From CAIQJJ01 sp964606085 (GTDB lineage: Bacteria > Chloroflexota > Anaerolineae > Anaerolineales > UBA4823), in assembly GCA_964606085.1 (NCBI GenBank), contig CAZSFD010000004.1, positions 1-64,000 on the forward strand: DNA of 64,000 bases, in the 5' to 3' direction. Below, in pieces: positions 57,285 to 64,000 of this stretch. The number at the start of each line of letters is the position of its first letter. The stretch's first letter is position 1. The notes beneath the pieces were generated by a model that made no database searches, was not told the origin of the DNA, and was given only the letters and a program-made list of their open reading frames with translations. The position numbers and the translations under genes were made by a program.

Positions 57285-58241
57285 ATGCAAGATCAATCCC
57301 TCTCATCCCTGACCCATGCCGAATTGATCGAACAGATCGAACACTTGCGTCAGCGAGTGATCGATCTCGAAGCGCTGTGCGAAAGCAAATCCATTCATCG
57401 CGTGTTGCTGGATGAATCCAGTGACCCGATCTTCATGTTCGGGCCAGATGGGCAGTATCGCTACGTCAACAACGCCTTTGCCGAAGGCGTGAAAAAGCCC
57501 ATCGAAACGATCATCGGCCATAAAATTTGGGATGTCTTCTCGCCAGAAGAAGCCGACCGGCGCTACGCCGTGGTGAAATGGGTCTTCGAGAATGCCCAGA
57601 CGCGCGTGATCGAAGTGCGTGTGCCACGCGACGACGGCGACCGCTTCTACCTCACCACCGTCAAGCCCATTGTGGGCGAGGCCGGGCAGGTGACCTCGGT
57701 TATTTGCATCTCCAAAGAGATCACCGACCGCAAACACGCCGAACAGGAATTGATGTACCTCAGCACCCACGACACGCTCACCGGCCTGTACAACCGCGCC
57801 TTCTTTGAAAGTGAACTGGTGCGCCTGCAAGCCAGCCGCCTGTTCCCGATCAGCATCCTTGTCGCCGATATGGACAACCTGAAAGTGGCCAACGACCAAT
57901 ACGGCCATAGCACCGGCGACGAACTGATCCGCACCACCGCCCAGGTCTTGCGCCAGTCTTTTCGCGCCGAAGACATCATCGCCCGCACCGGCGGCGACGA
58001 GTTCGTGGTGGTACTTCCCGAAACCAATCAGGCCGCCGGGCAAGAAGCCGTCCAGCGCCTGCGCGAAAACCTGGCTGCCCAGGTGGACCCACCCATTCAC
58101 ATCTCCATCGGCATCGCCACCGCCATCGAAGGCGAACACCTGCACACCGTCCTGCGCACCGCCGATGACCGCATGTACCACGAAAAGGCCCTGCATAAAA
58201 AAGCGCACAGCCAGGTCTGGACAGCGCTCGACCAACGTTAG
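57285..58241 (+). CDS. PAS-GGDEF diguanylate cyclase
   Basis: 318 residues. A short coiled coil (LTHAELIEQIEHLRQRVIDLEAL), a PAS domain (~42-160: DPIFMFGPDGQYRYVNNAFAEG, followed by a PAC motif CISKEITDRKHAEQEL), then a GGDEF domain with the intact active site GGDEF (~236) and a matching inhibitory I-site RAED five residues before it. It makes c-di-GMP. No EAL domain or membrane helix. The start overlaps the end of the GH99-like lipoprotein gene almost exactly, suggesting translational coupling. Confidence 0.9.
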   Translation: MQDQSLSSLTHAELIEQIEHLRQRVIDLEALCESKSIHRVLLDESSDPIFMFGPDGQYRYVNNAFAEGVKKPIETIIGHKIWDVFSPEEADRRYAVVKWVFENAQTRVIEVRVPRDDGDRFYLTTVKPIVGEAGQVTSVICISKEITDRKHAEQELMYLSTHDTLTGLYNRAFFESELVRLQASRLFPISILVADMDNLKVANDQYGHSTGDELIRTTAQVLRQSFRAEDIIARTGGDEFVVVLPETNQAAGQEAVQRLRENLAAQVDPPIHISIGIATAIEGEHLHTVLRTADDRMYHEKALHKKAHSQVWTALDQR

Positions 58242-58270
58242 CCCAAACCCACCCAGCCGGAGACCCATCC

Positions 58271-60085
58271 ATGACTACCCCCCGCCCCGAATACCCCCGC
58301 CCGCAATTCAGCCGCGCCGAATGGCTCAACCTGAACGGCACATGGCAATTCGAGTTCGACCCTGGCGACAGCGGCCTCGAACGCGGCCTGCTGACCCGCC
58401 CGCTCGCCCAAAGCATCACCGTCCCCTTCTGCCCCGAATCAGCGCTCTCCGGCATCGGCGACACTGATTTTCACCGCGCCGTGTGGTATCGCCGCGAAGT
58501 AGAAATCCCCGCGGCGTGGGCCGGGCGGCGCATCTTGCTGCACTTCCAGGCGGTGGATTACGACGCCACCGTGTGGGCCGGTGGCGAGGAACAAGTTCCT
58601 CAGGAAGTGGCCCGCCATCGCGGCGGCTTCACCCCCTTCACCGCCGATCTGACCGGCATCGCCGCCCCCGGCCAGGTGGTCACGCTCGTGGTACGCGCCC
58701 GCGATTATGCCGACCGCCCCCTGCCCTCTGGCAAGCAGGCCCGCAAATATGGCAACGACGGCTGCATGTACACCCGCACCACCGGCATCTGGCAAACCGT
58801 GTGGCTCGAACCACTGGCCGATGTCCACCTCCTGCGCCCGCGCATCACGCCCGATGTGACCAATGCCCGTTTCCGCCTGGAACTGCCGCTCAGCGCCGCC
58901 CAACGTCCGCAGTTCAAGGTGCGCGCCAGCCTGTTCGACCAGGGCGACCTGCTGACCCAGGTAGAAATCCCCGCCGACTACGATTTCGCCCCCCAACTCG
59001 ACCTCGTCATCCCCGCCGACCGCGTCAAGCTCTGGCAGCCCGGCGCACCGCACCTGTACGACATCACCCTCGAACTGATCGCCCCTGATGGCAGCCTCAC
59101 CGACCGCCTGCAAAGCTACGCCGGACTGCGCAGCGTCTCGCGGCAAGGGCGGCGCATCCTGCTCAACGGGCAGCCCGTTTTCCAGCGCCTCGTCCTCGAC
59201 CAGGGCTACTACCCCGATGGCATCCTGACCGCCCCCAACGACCAGGCGCTCGTGCGCGACATCGAGCTTTCGCTGGCGTCTGGCTTCAATGGCGCACGCC
59301 TGCACCAAAAGGTCTTCGAGGAGCGCTTCCTCTATCACGCCGACCGCCTGGGCTACCTGGTTTGGGGCGAGTTTCCCGATTGGGGCTGCGGCGGCTTCGG
59401 GGGCAACGACGATCACCAGCAGCCCACCGCCGCCTATGTCACCCAATGGCTCGAAGCCATCCAGCGCGACTACTCGCACCCGGCCATCATCGGCTGGTGT
59501 CCGCTCAACGAGACCTGGCAGGCCCTCACCGACCGCATCAGCACGCTGGCCGATGTCACCCGTGGCATGTTCCTGGCCGCCAAAGCGCTCGACGCCACCC
59601 GCCCCGTGCTGGATGCCTCCGGCTATTCCCACCTTGTCCCCGAAAGCGACGTCTACGACAGCCACGATTACGAACAAGCCGTAGAAGCCTTCCGTGCCAA
59701 ACACGGCCCCTCGCCCAATTGGCAGCCCTTCATCAACCGCGGCTGGCGCGACAACGTGGAAACGAACATTCCCTACGGCGGCCAGCCCTACTTCGTCAGC
59801 GAGTTCGGCGGCATCTGGTGGAACCCCAACGCCAAACCCGGCGAGGATAGCTGGGGCTACGGCAACCGTCCGCAATCGCTGGATGAGTTCTATGCCCGCT
59901 TCGAGGGGCTGTGCAACACCCTCTTGGATAATCCGATGATGTTTGGCTACTGCTACACGCAACTCACCGACGTGTACCAGGAGCAAAACGGCATCTACAC
60001 CTTCGACCGCCAGCCCAAGTTCGACCTGGCAAAGATCAAACAGGCACAAACCCGCACCGCCGCCTACGAAAGCCAAATTTCCTGA
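58271..60085 (+). CDS. GH2 family hydrolase (beta-glucuronidase/beta-galactosidase-like, short form)
   Basis: 604 residues: sugar-binding domain with WLNLNGTWQFEFDPGD and VWYRREVEIP, Ig-like domain, TIM barrel with acid/base E414 (GWCPLNETWQ) and nucleophile E511 (YFVSEFGGIWW). It lacks the LacZ C-terminal domains. The SEFGG nucleophile context is typical of the short GH2 group that includes glucuronidases and uncharacterised enzymes. Cytosolic. Ends before a cluster of hairpins. Confidence 0.87.
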   Translation: MTTPRPEYPRPQFSRAEWLNLNGTWQFEFDPGDSGLERGLLTRPLAQSITVPFCPESALSGIGDTDFHRAVWYRREVEIPAAWAGRRILLHFQAVDYDATVWAGGEEQVPQEVARHRGGFTPFTADLTGIAAPGQVVTLVVRARDYADRPLPSGKQARKYGNDGCMYTRTTGIWQTVWLEPLADVHLLRPRITPDVTNARFRLELPLSAAQRPQFKVRASLFDQGDLLTQVEIPADYDFAPQLDLVIPADRVKLWQPGAPHLYDITLELIAPDGSLTDRLQSYAGLRSVSRQGRRILLNGQPVFQRLVLDQGYYPDGILTAPNDQALVRDIELSLASGFNGARLHQKVFEERFLYHADRLGYLVWGEFPDWGCGGFGGNDDHQQPTAAYVTQWLEAIQRDYSHPAIIGWCPLNETWQALTDRISTLADVTRGMFLAAKALDATRPVLDASGYSHLVPESDVYDSHDYEQAVEAFRAKHGPSPNWQPFINRGWRDNVETNIPYGGQPYFVSEFGGIWWNPNAKPGEDSWGYGNRPQSLDEFYARFEGLCNTLLDNPMMFGYCYTQLTDVYQEQNGIYTFDRQPKFDLAKIKQAQTRTAAYESQIS

Positions 60086-60121
60086 TTCTGCCGGAATATG
60101 CACTGCGGGGAAGGCCAAAAA

Positions 60122-60237
60122 GCCCCGTTTGCGGGGCGCTGCTCAGCCGCCCGGTGATTGATCACCGGGCGGCCATTCCCGCCAGAGCGATTGGCCCAAG
60201 TTGATCCCAAAGGCCTCCTTTCACCAGGGAGGTCTTT
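60122..60237. terminator. Three consecutive hairpins after the last GH2 gene
   Basis: 60122-60137 (gccccgtttgcggggc), 60146-60173 (gccgcccggtgat / atcaccgggcggc) and 60209-60237 (ggcctcc / gggaggt followed by TTTTG). The last has a U-tract on the plus strand. The 244-base gap to the sigma factor gene contains no other feature I can support. Confidence 0.65.
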
Positions 60238-60329
60238 TGATTTCTCCCCAATTTCTTCTCCCATGCGAATAAAATCAAACCGCCCCACGTTATAAGAGTG
60301 AAAGCCGCCAACAATTCTAAGGATTTCCC

Positions 60330-60908
60330 GTGATACTTGCTCAACCTGCGGAAACCGAAAGCAGCCTGCTCCAGCAAGCGCAACAAGGCAACCGCAACGC
60401 CTTTGGAGAACTGGTCTGCCGCCATTACGATGGCGTAGTGCGCGTCGTCTACCGCATGTGCAGTGACGTACAGCTCGCCGAAGACGCCGCCCAGGAAGCC
60501 TTCATGCGCGCCTGGATGAAACTGCCCTCCTATCAGCCGCGTTCACCCTTCCGCAACTGGCTCTACCGCATTGCCATCAATGCCGCATGCGATGTTTTAC
60601 GCCAAAAGCCCACCGAGGACATCGAAAACGAGGAAACCGCCATGCTCACCGATCCCATCCCCGGCCCCGAAGCGGCCTTGCTCGCAAAAGAACAGGCCGA
60701 GTTTGTGCAAAAAGCTGTCAAAGCCCTACCCGAAGCGGCCCGCGCCGTGCTGGTGCTGCGGGAATATGGCGAACTCTCCTACCAGGAAATTGCCAGCGTA
60801 CTCGAAATCCCCATCGGCACGGTCATGTCGCGCTTGAATTATGCCCGCAATCATCTGCGCGAGACCATCCAACCATATCGGTATGAACTGGAGCGTGAAT
60901 ATGCCTGA
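60330..60908 (+). CDS. ECF-type RNA polymerase sigma factor
   Basis: 192 residues. Region 2 (~20-90): AFGELVCRHYDGVVRVVYRM, AEDAAQEAFMRAWMKLPSYQPRSPFRNWLYRIAINAACD. Region 4 (~130-185): ARAVLVLREYGELSYQEIASVLEIPIGTVMSRLNYARNHLR. The GTG at 60330 has AAGGA six bases upstream. It partners the zinc-finger anti-sigma factor encoded next, whose start overlaps its stop. Confidence 0.93.
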   Translation: MILAQPAETESSLLQQAQQGNRNAFGELVCRHYDGVVRVVYRMCSDVQLAEDAAQEAFMRAWMKLPSYQPRSPFRNWLYRIAINAACDVLRQKPTEDIENEETAMLTDPIPGPEAALLAKEQAEFVQKAVKALPEAARAVLVLREYGELSYQEIASVLEIPIGTVMSRLNYARNHLRETIQPYRYELEREYA

Positions 60909-61512
60909 CCTGATGCGCGCCAAATTGGGCGCTTACCTGGATGGCGAGCTGGCTGGCCGCAGCCTGCTCGAAATGCAAACACACCTGCAAACCTGCCCCG
61001 GCTGCCAGGCGGAACTGGCCGAATTGCAGCAGCTTTCGCAACTGCTCCACACCGCCCCACTGCCCGAATTTACCCCCGCCGGGCGCTTTGTAGCCAACCT
61101 GCTGCTGCAACTGCCCCGCCGCCCTGCCGCCCCGCAAGCCGCCTCGCCCACGCCCTGGTTTGGCTGGCTGATCCCGCTTGGCCTGCTCGCCGCCTGGGTT
61201 TTCATCGAAGTGACCGTGCGCCTGGCGGCGCTGCTGACGTGGGCCGGGCAATCGGGTTGGTTGGGCCAATCAGCGGCCTGGCTCAACCCCGGCCAACGCG
61301 TCACGCTATGGTTTAGCGCAACCCGGCTACTCCTGGGCGATTCGCTCAACCTGGCCTGGCTGAACGAAGCTGGTTTGTTCCTGCAAAACCTGGCCGGGCC
61401 GTTCTTCTGGCAGGCCACCGTAGCCGTGTTGTATGTGGCCTGGCTGGCCTATTGGTGGGCCAGCCAACGCAACGCCAATGGCTCAGACCTCGTAGAGCCT
61501 GTGAAGTCATAA
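60901..61512 (+). CDS. Zinc-finger anti-sigma factor (zf-HC2 type)
   Basis: 203 residues. The N-terminal ZAS domain has the H-x3-C-x2-C motif in MQTHLQTCPGCQAEL (~25-39). Hydrophobic segments follow at ~85-105 (WFGWLIPLGLLAAWVFIEV), ~110-125 and ~175-195, giving a membrane-bound regulator. It overlaps the sigma factor gene by eight bases. It binds and silences the ECF factor until an envelope or redox signal. Confidence 0.85.
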   Translation: MPDLMRAKLGAYLDGELAGRSLLEMQTHLQTCPGCQAELAELQQLSQLLHTAPLPEFTPAGRFVANLLLQLPRRPAAPQAASPTPWFGWLIPLGLLAAWVFIEVTVRLAALLTWAGQSGWLGQSAAWLNPGQRVTLWFSATRLLLGDSLNLAWLNEAGLFLQNLAGPFFWQATVAVLYVAWLAYWWASQRNANGSDLVEPVKS

Positions 61513-61540
61513 AAGTTTTTATAAAGAAAGGAAGCGTTCT

Positions 61541-62650
61541 ATGATTAACATCGGAAAAATTCTCAAGCGTTCATGGCATATTTTGTGGAATTACCGTGTG
61601 CTGTGGGCCTTCGGCCTTTTGTTGGCCATCACCACCGGCGGTGGCGGCGGCGGCAACGGTGGAGGCAGTAATTCCAGCTATTCCCCCGGCAACGACGATT
61701 TCCCCCGCACCCCCTCCTACCAGGATGCCCCCGAATGGGTGCGCGCAATGGGTGAATGGTTTGAGCAGATCGAACCCGTTTTCACCAGCCCCGGGCAGCA
61801 CGTCACCACCTGGGTGCTGATCGGCGTCGCCATTGTCCTGTTCATCCTGATCGTCAGCCTGATCGTGGCCCTGATCCGCTACCCATCAGAAACTGCCGTC
61901 ATGCGCATGGTAGATGACTACGAGCAAACCGGGAACAAGGTCGGTTTTCGCCAGGGCTGGAAGTTAGGCTGGTCGCGGCGAGCTTTCCACCTGTGGGTGA
62001 TTGACCTGATCCTCGGCCTGCCTGGCTTTGCCTTCCTGCTGGTCATGCTGATTGTCGGTCTGATGATTTACTTCAGCGTAACCAGCGGCGCACAGGCGCT
62101 CAGTGTGATCGGCACCGTGGCGGCGATTGGCATCTTCTTCATGGCGCTGTTCATCTTCATCATTTTCATGGTTTTCCTGGGCCTGCTGCGCAACTTCTTC
62201 GCCCGCGCCGCCGCCCTGGAAGAGACCGGCGTGATCGAATCGTTCCGCAGCGGCTGGGCCACGTTCAAAAGCAACTGGAAGAGCGCCGGGTTGATGTGGC
62301 TGGTGATGATCGGCATCAGCATCGCCTTCGGCATCCTGGCGGTGATCGCCTTCTTCCTGCTCATCCCCGCTTACCTGATCCTGTTGCTGCCTGCCGGGGC
62401 CGTCGCCTTCTTGCCGGGTTTGTTGGCCTTCGCCATCACCAGCCTCTTCGCCAGTTTCCCCCTGGCCCTGCTCATCGGCCTGTTGGTAGCGCTGCCGTTC
62501 TTCTTCATGGTGCTGTTCTCGCCGTTGCTCTTGATCAGCGGCTGGTTCAAAATCTATGAATCGAGTGTGTGGACGCTGACCTATCGCGAGATCAAAGCGC
62601 TGGCATCGGTCAACCTGCCTTTGGTAGCCAGCGAAAACGCTCAACTGTAA
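61541..62650 (+). CDS. Multi-pass membrane protein (glycerophosphodiester-phosphodiesterase membrane-domain-like)
   Basis: 369 residues, about six membrane helices. Opening KILKRSWHILWNYRVLWAFGLLLAITTGGGGGGNGGG, a Gly-rich periplasmic loop with PSYQDAPEWVRAMGEWFEQI, then helices with repeated FRQGWKLGW and FRSGWATFKSNWKSAG amphipathic motifs typical of DUF7544/YciC-like membrane proteins. Function unknown. It lies downstream of the sigma/anti-sigma pair and may be part of their operon or a target. Confidence 0.75.
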   Translation: MINIGKILKRSWHILWNYRVLWAFGLLLAITTGGGGGGNGGGSNSSYSPGNDDFPRTPSYQDAPEWVRAMGEWFEQIEPVFTSPGQHVTTWVLIGVAIVLFILIVSLIVALIRYPSETAVMRMVDDYEQTGNKVGFRQGWKLGWSRRAFHLWVIDLILGLPGFAFLLVMLIVGLMIYFSVTSGAQALSVIGTVAAIGIFFMALFIFIIFMVFLGLLRNFFARAAALEETGVIESFRSGWATFKSNWKSAGLMWLVMIGISIAFGILAVIAFFLLIPAYLILLLPAGAVAFLPGLLAFAITSLFASFPLALLIGLLVALPFFFMVLFSPLLLISGWFKIYESSVWTLTYREIKALASVNLPLVASENAQL

Positions 62651-62676
62651 ATTCATTCATAAAAGAAAGACCTTAA

Positions 62677-62716
62677 AGCAGATGACCCCACCGAGCAGTC
62701 GGTGGGGTCATCTGCT
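62677..62716. terminator. Bidirectional terminator, membrane-protein gene / tRNA genes
   Basis: agcagatgaccccaccg (62677-62693) pairs with 62700-62716 perfectly around a six-base loop. It separates the plus-strand membrane protein gene from the minus-strand tRNA cluster. Confidence 0.85.
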
Positions 62717-62749
62717 TCTGTTTGGGGTTATACAGGGTTTTCACAGGTG

Positions 62750-62820
62750 AGGCGTCGACGGGATTTGAACCCGTGATCAGGGTTTTGCAGACCCTTGCCT
62801 TGCCACTTGGCCACGACGCC
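62750..62820 (-). tRNA. tRNA-Cys (GCA)
   Basis: On the minus strand the sequence begins GGCGTCG and ends CGACGCC, a complete seven-pair acceptor stem. The anticodon arm GGGTCTGCAAAACCC reads GCA in its loop, and the T-arm carries GGTTCAAATCC. No CCA is encoded. 71 nucleotides. Confidence 0.95.
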
Positions 62821-62830
62821 GTATAAAGCA

Positions 62831-62900
62831 ATTGCTGATTGCAGATTTCTGAATGCTGACTGGCTCAACAATCAGCAATCAGCATTCTACAATCAGCAAT
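62831..62900. repeat. AATCAGCA-type inverted repeat between tRNA genes
   Basis: attgctgatt...gaatgctga (62831-62859) is complemented by tcagcattc...aatcagcaat (62879-62900), with a short tandem aatcagcaatcagca unit. It fills almost the whole spacer between tRNA-Gly and tRNA-Cys. Confidence 0.6.
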
Positions 62901-62906
62901 CCCTTG

Positions 62907-62979
62907 AGCGGGCAACGGGACTCGAACCCGTGACCTACTCCTTGGCAAGGAGTCGTTCTACCAACTGAACCATGCCCGC
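62907..62979 (-). tRNA. tRNA-Gly (GCC)
   Basis: Minus strand: acceptor GCGGGCA / TGCCCGC, D-arm GGTTCAGTTGGTAGAAC, anticodon arm CTCCTTGCCAAGGAG with GCC in the loop, T-arm GGGTTCGAGTCCC. CCA not encoded. Confidence 0.96.
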
Positions 62980-63014
62980 AAATTTCGCCATTGCAACCCA
63001 ACTTGGGTCGCCAG

Positions 63015-63087
63015 TGCCGAGAGCCGGGATCGGACCGGCGACACCGCAATTTTCAGTCGCGTGCTCTACCAACTGAGCTATCTCGGC
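63015..63087 (-). tRNA. tRNA-Phe (GAA)
   Basis: Minus strand: acceptor GCCGAGA / TCTCGGC, D-arm AGCTCAGTTGGTAGAGC, anticodon arm with loop CTGAAAA reading GAA, T-arm GCCGGTCCGATCCCGGC. CCA not encoded. It is the promoter-proximal member of a Phe-Gly-Cys cluster. 63088-63224 shows no other gene. Confidence 0.96.
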
Positions 63088-63224
63088 GTAAGGTGCAATG
63101 CTTTCTCGAAAAGTTTGTTCCTTGAGCGAAGCGACCGGTATTTTACCCGCATGTGGAATCGTTGTCAAGCCGCACCAGCGCTTTCAGCAGCGTTTATTGC
63201 ACACCATTCTCCCAAAAAGCCTGG

Positions 63225-64000
63225 TCAAACCAACGTGTGCATCGGGATGCGCAGGCGAAAAATAGCGCCGCGTTTGCTTTCATAGGTCAGCGCGCCGCCC
63301 AACTGCCCGCTCAAGCCCTGGACAAGCTGCATCCCTAGTCCGGTGGATCGGGCGATATCGAAATCGTCGGGCAGGCCGATGCCATCGTCTTGCACCTGCA
63401 AGGTGAGCGCGCCATCCGCGTGCTGCAGGCGAACGATGATGGTGCCGCGTTGCGAAGCCGGGAAGGCGTATTTCAGCGCATTGGTCACCAATTCGTTGAC
63501 AATCAGGCCAAAGGGTGACGCTGCGCGCACATTGACGGTGACTTCGTCGAGATGCGCCTGGATTGTGCCGCCATGCACATCGCCGACGAAGGCGGTCTCT
63601 AGCGAATGGACAATTTGTTGGATGTATTGATCCAGGCGCACGGTTTGTGTGTTACCCGAATCGTACAAATGCGTGTACAGGTTGGCCATGGTCAGGATGC
63701 GCCGGTGCAGACTTTCCAGCGCCTCGGTGACAGCCGGGTGGGCCGCGCCGAAGGTTTCCAGGCTGACGATGCTGGCGATCATGCCCATGCTGTTTTTCAC
63801 ACGATGCTGCAATTCGCGCAGGAGCAGTTGATTTTCAGCCAACGACTCTTGCAAAGCAATTTCGGTGCGGCGGCGTTCGAGGATATCCCAGGCAAAATCG
63901 GCCAGGCGGGAGATGATGTCGGCATCTGCCTGATTATAATCATACGCTTTGTTGCCCACGCCCAAAATGGCAACGATTTGATCACAACGGAAGATTGGCA
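63225..64000 (-). CDS. GAF-HisKA_2 sensor histidine kinase (5' end beyond window)
   Basis: The visible 258 codons run off the right edge in frame. At the edge is the tail of a GAF domain (FRCDQIVAILGVGNKAYDYNQADADIISRLADFAWDI). Then comes the HisKA_2 dimerisation helix with phospho-acceptor His in LRELQHRVKNSMGMI, and a HATPase domain with NELVTNALKYAF (N box), DDGIGLP (G1 box) and STGLGMQLVQGL (G2). The HisKA_2 type often pairs with stand-alone response regulators. The partner is not in the window. Confidence 0.88.
   Translation of the reverse strand, partial: PIFRCDQIVAILGVGNKAYDYNQADADIISRLADFAWDILERRRTEIALQESLAENQLLLRELQHRVKNSMGMIASIVSLETFGAAHPAVTEALESLHRRILTMANLYTHLYDSGNTQTVRLDQYIQQIVHSLETAFVGDVHGGTIQAHLDEVTVNVRAASPFGLIVNELVTNALKYAFPASQRGTIIVRLQHADGALTLQVQDDGIGLPDDFDIARSTGLGMQLVQGLSGQLGGALTYESKRGAIFRLRIPMHTLV

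Noticed and set aside
62750..63087. tRNA cluster as a phage or integrative element attachment site
   Set aside because: No integrase, no direct repeat of a tRNA 3' end and no change in gene content next to the cluster.

Overview
The window looks like a bacterial chromosome segment of about 60% GC, most likely from the Chloroflexota, class Anaerolineae. The basis is gene content rather than a marker tree: mreBCD/mrdA beside minCDE and rodA, a UbiE/MenG methyltransferase, many cytosolic GH2-type hydrolases, secreted proteins with TPT-rich linkers, a secreted protein ending in WKIYLPLIVR, and many short palindromic intergenic repeats. There is no rRNA operon, prophage, CRISPR array or transposase.

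Layout. 0.3-1.0 kb: a VapBC toxin-antitoxin pair with a clear promoter and a direct-repeat operator. 1.0-3.8 kb (minus strand): ffh, rpsP, khpA and rimM, for protein targeting and ribosome assembly. 3.9-12.6 kb (plus): degV, a DUF1015 gene, and two halves of a heterodimeric ABC exporter separated by a DUF998 membrane protein and an RsmF-type rRNA methyltransferase. 12.6-13.2 kb: a DUF4258/YgiT toxin-antitoxin-like pair. 13.3-19.6 kb: a uroporphyrinogen-decarboxylase-like protein, MenG, a NitT/TauT-type ABC importer, and a membrane protein fused to a spermidine-synthase-like domain. 19.6-29.1 kb: the cell-shape and division block mreB-mreC-mreD-mrdA-minC-minD-minE-rodA, then gltX.

29.2-33.0 kb: a frameshifted pentameric ligand-gated ion channel gene divergent from a GH36 alpha-galactosidase, with a LacI-type operator between them. 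33.1-42.8 kb is the most unusual region. It holds a 53-residue peptide gene with its own strong terminator, a 1676-residue C25 (gingipain/clostripain-fold) protease with six tandem C-terminal domains, a signal-peptidase-like S24/S26 protein, a PqqD-like RiPP recognition protein, a Thr/Pro-rich membrane-anchored surface protein and a second C25 protease. I propose this as an uncharacterised peptide maturation or surface-protein processing cassette.

42.8-60.1 kb: a membrane rhodanese followed by carbohydrate catabolism genes (three GH2 enzymes, GH10, a GH99-like lipoprotein, a Gfo/Idh/MocA oxidoreductase, a DHDPS-family aldolase and a solute-binding protein without a signal peptide), with FmdB, an M29 aminopeptidase, a hemolysin-III family protein and a PAS-GGDEF diguanylate cyclase. 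60.3-62.7 kb: an ECF sigma factor, its zinc-finger anti-sigma factor and a membrane protein. 62.7-63.1 kb: tRNA-Cys, tRNA-Gly and tRNA-Phe. 63.2 kb to the edge: a GAF-HisKA_2 sensor kinase cut by the window end.

A recurrent theme is colonisation by many unrelated short palindromic or tandem repeats. At least four lie in frame inside coding sequences (hypothetical gene at 6.5 kb, rsmF-like gene, ABC ATPase, GNAT C-terminus). One, a roughly 110-bp MITE-like element, is present twice with nearly identical cores.
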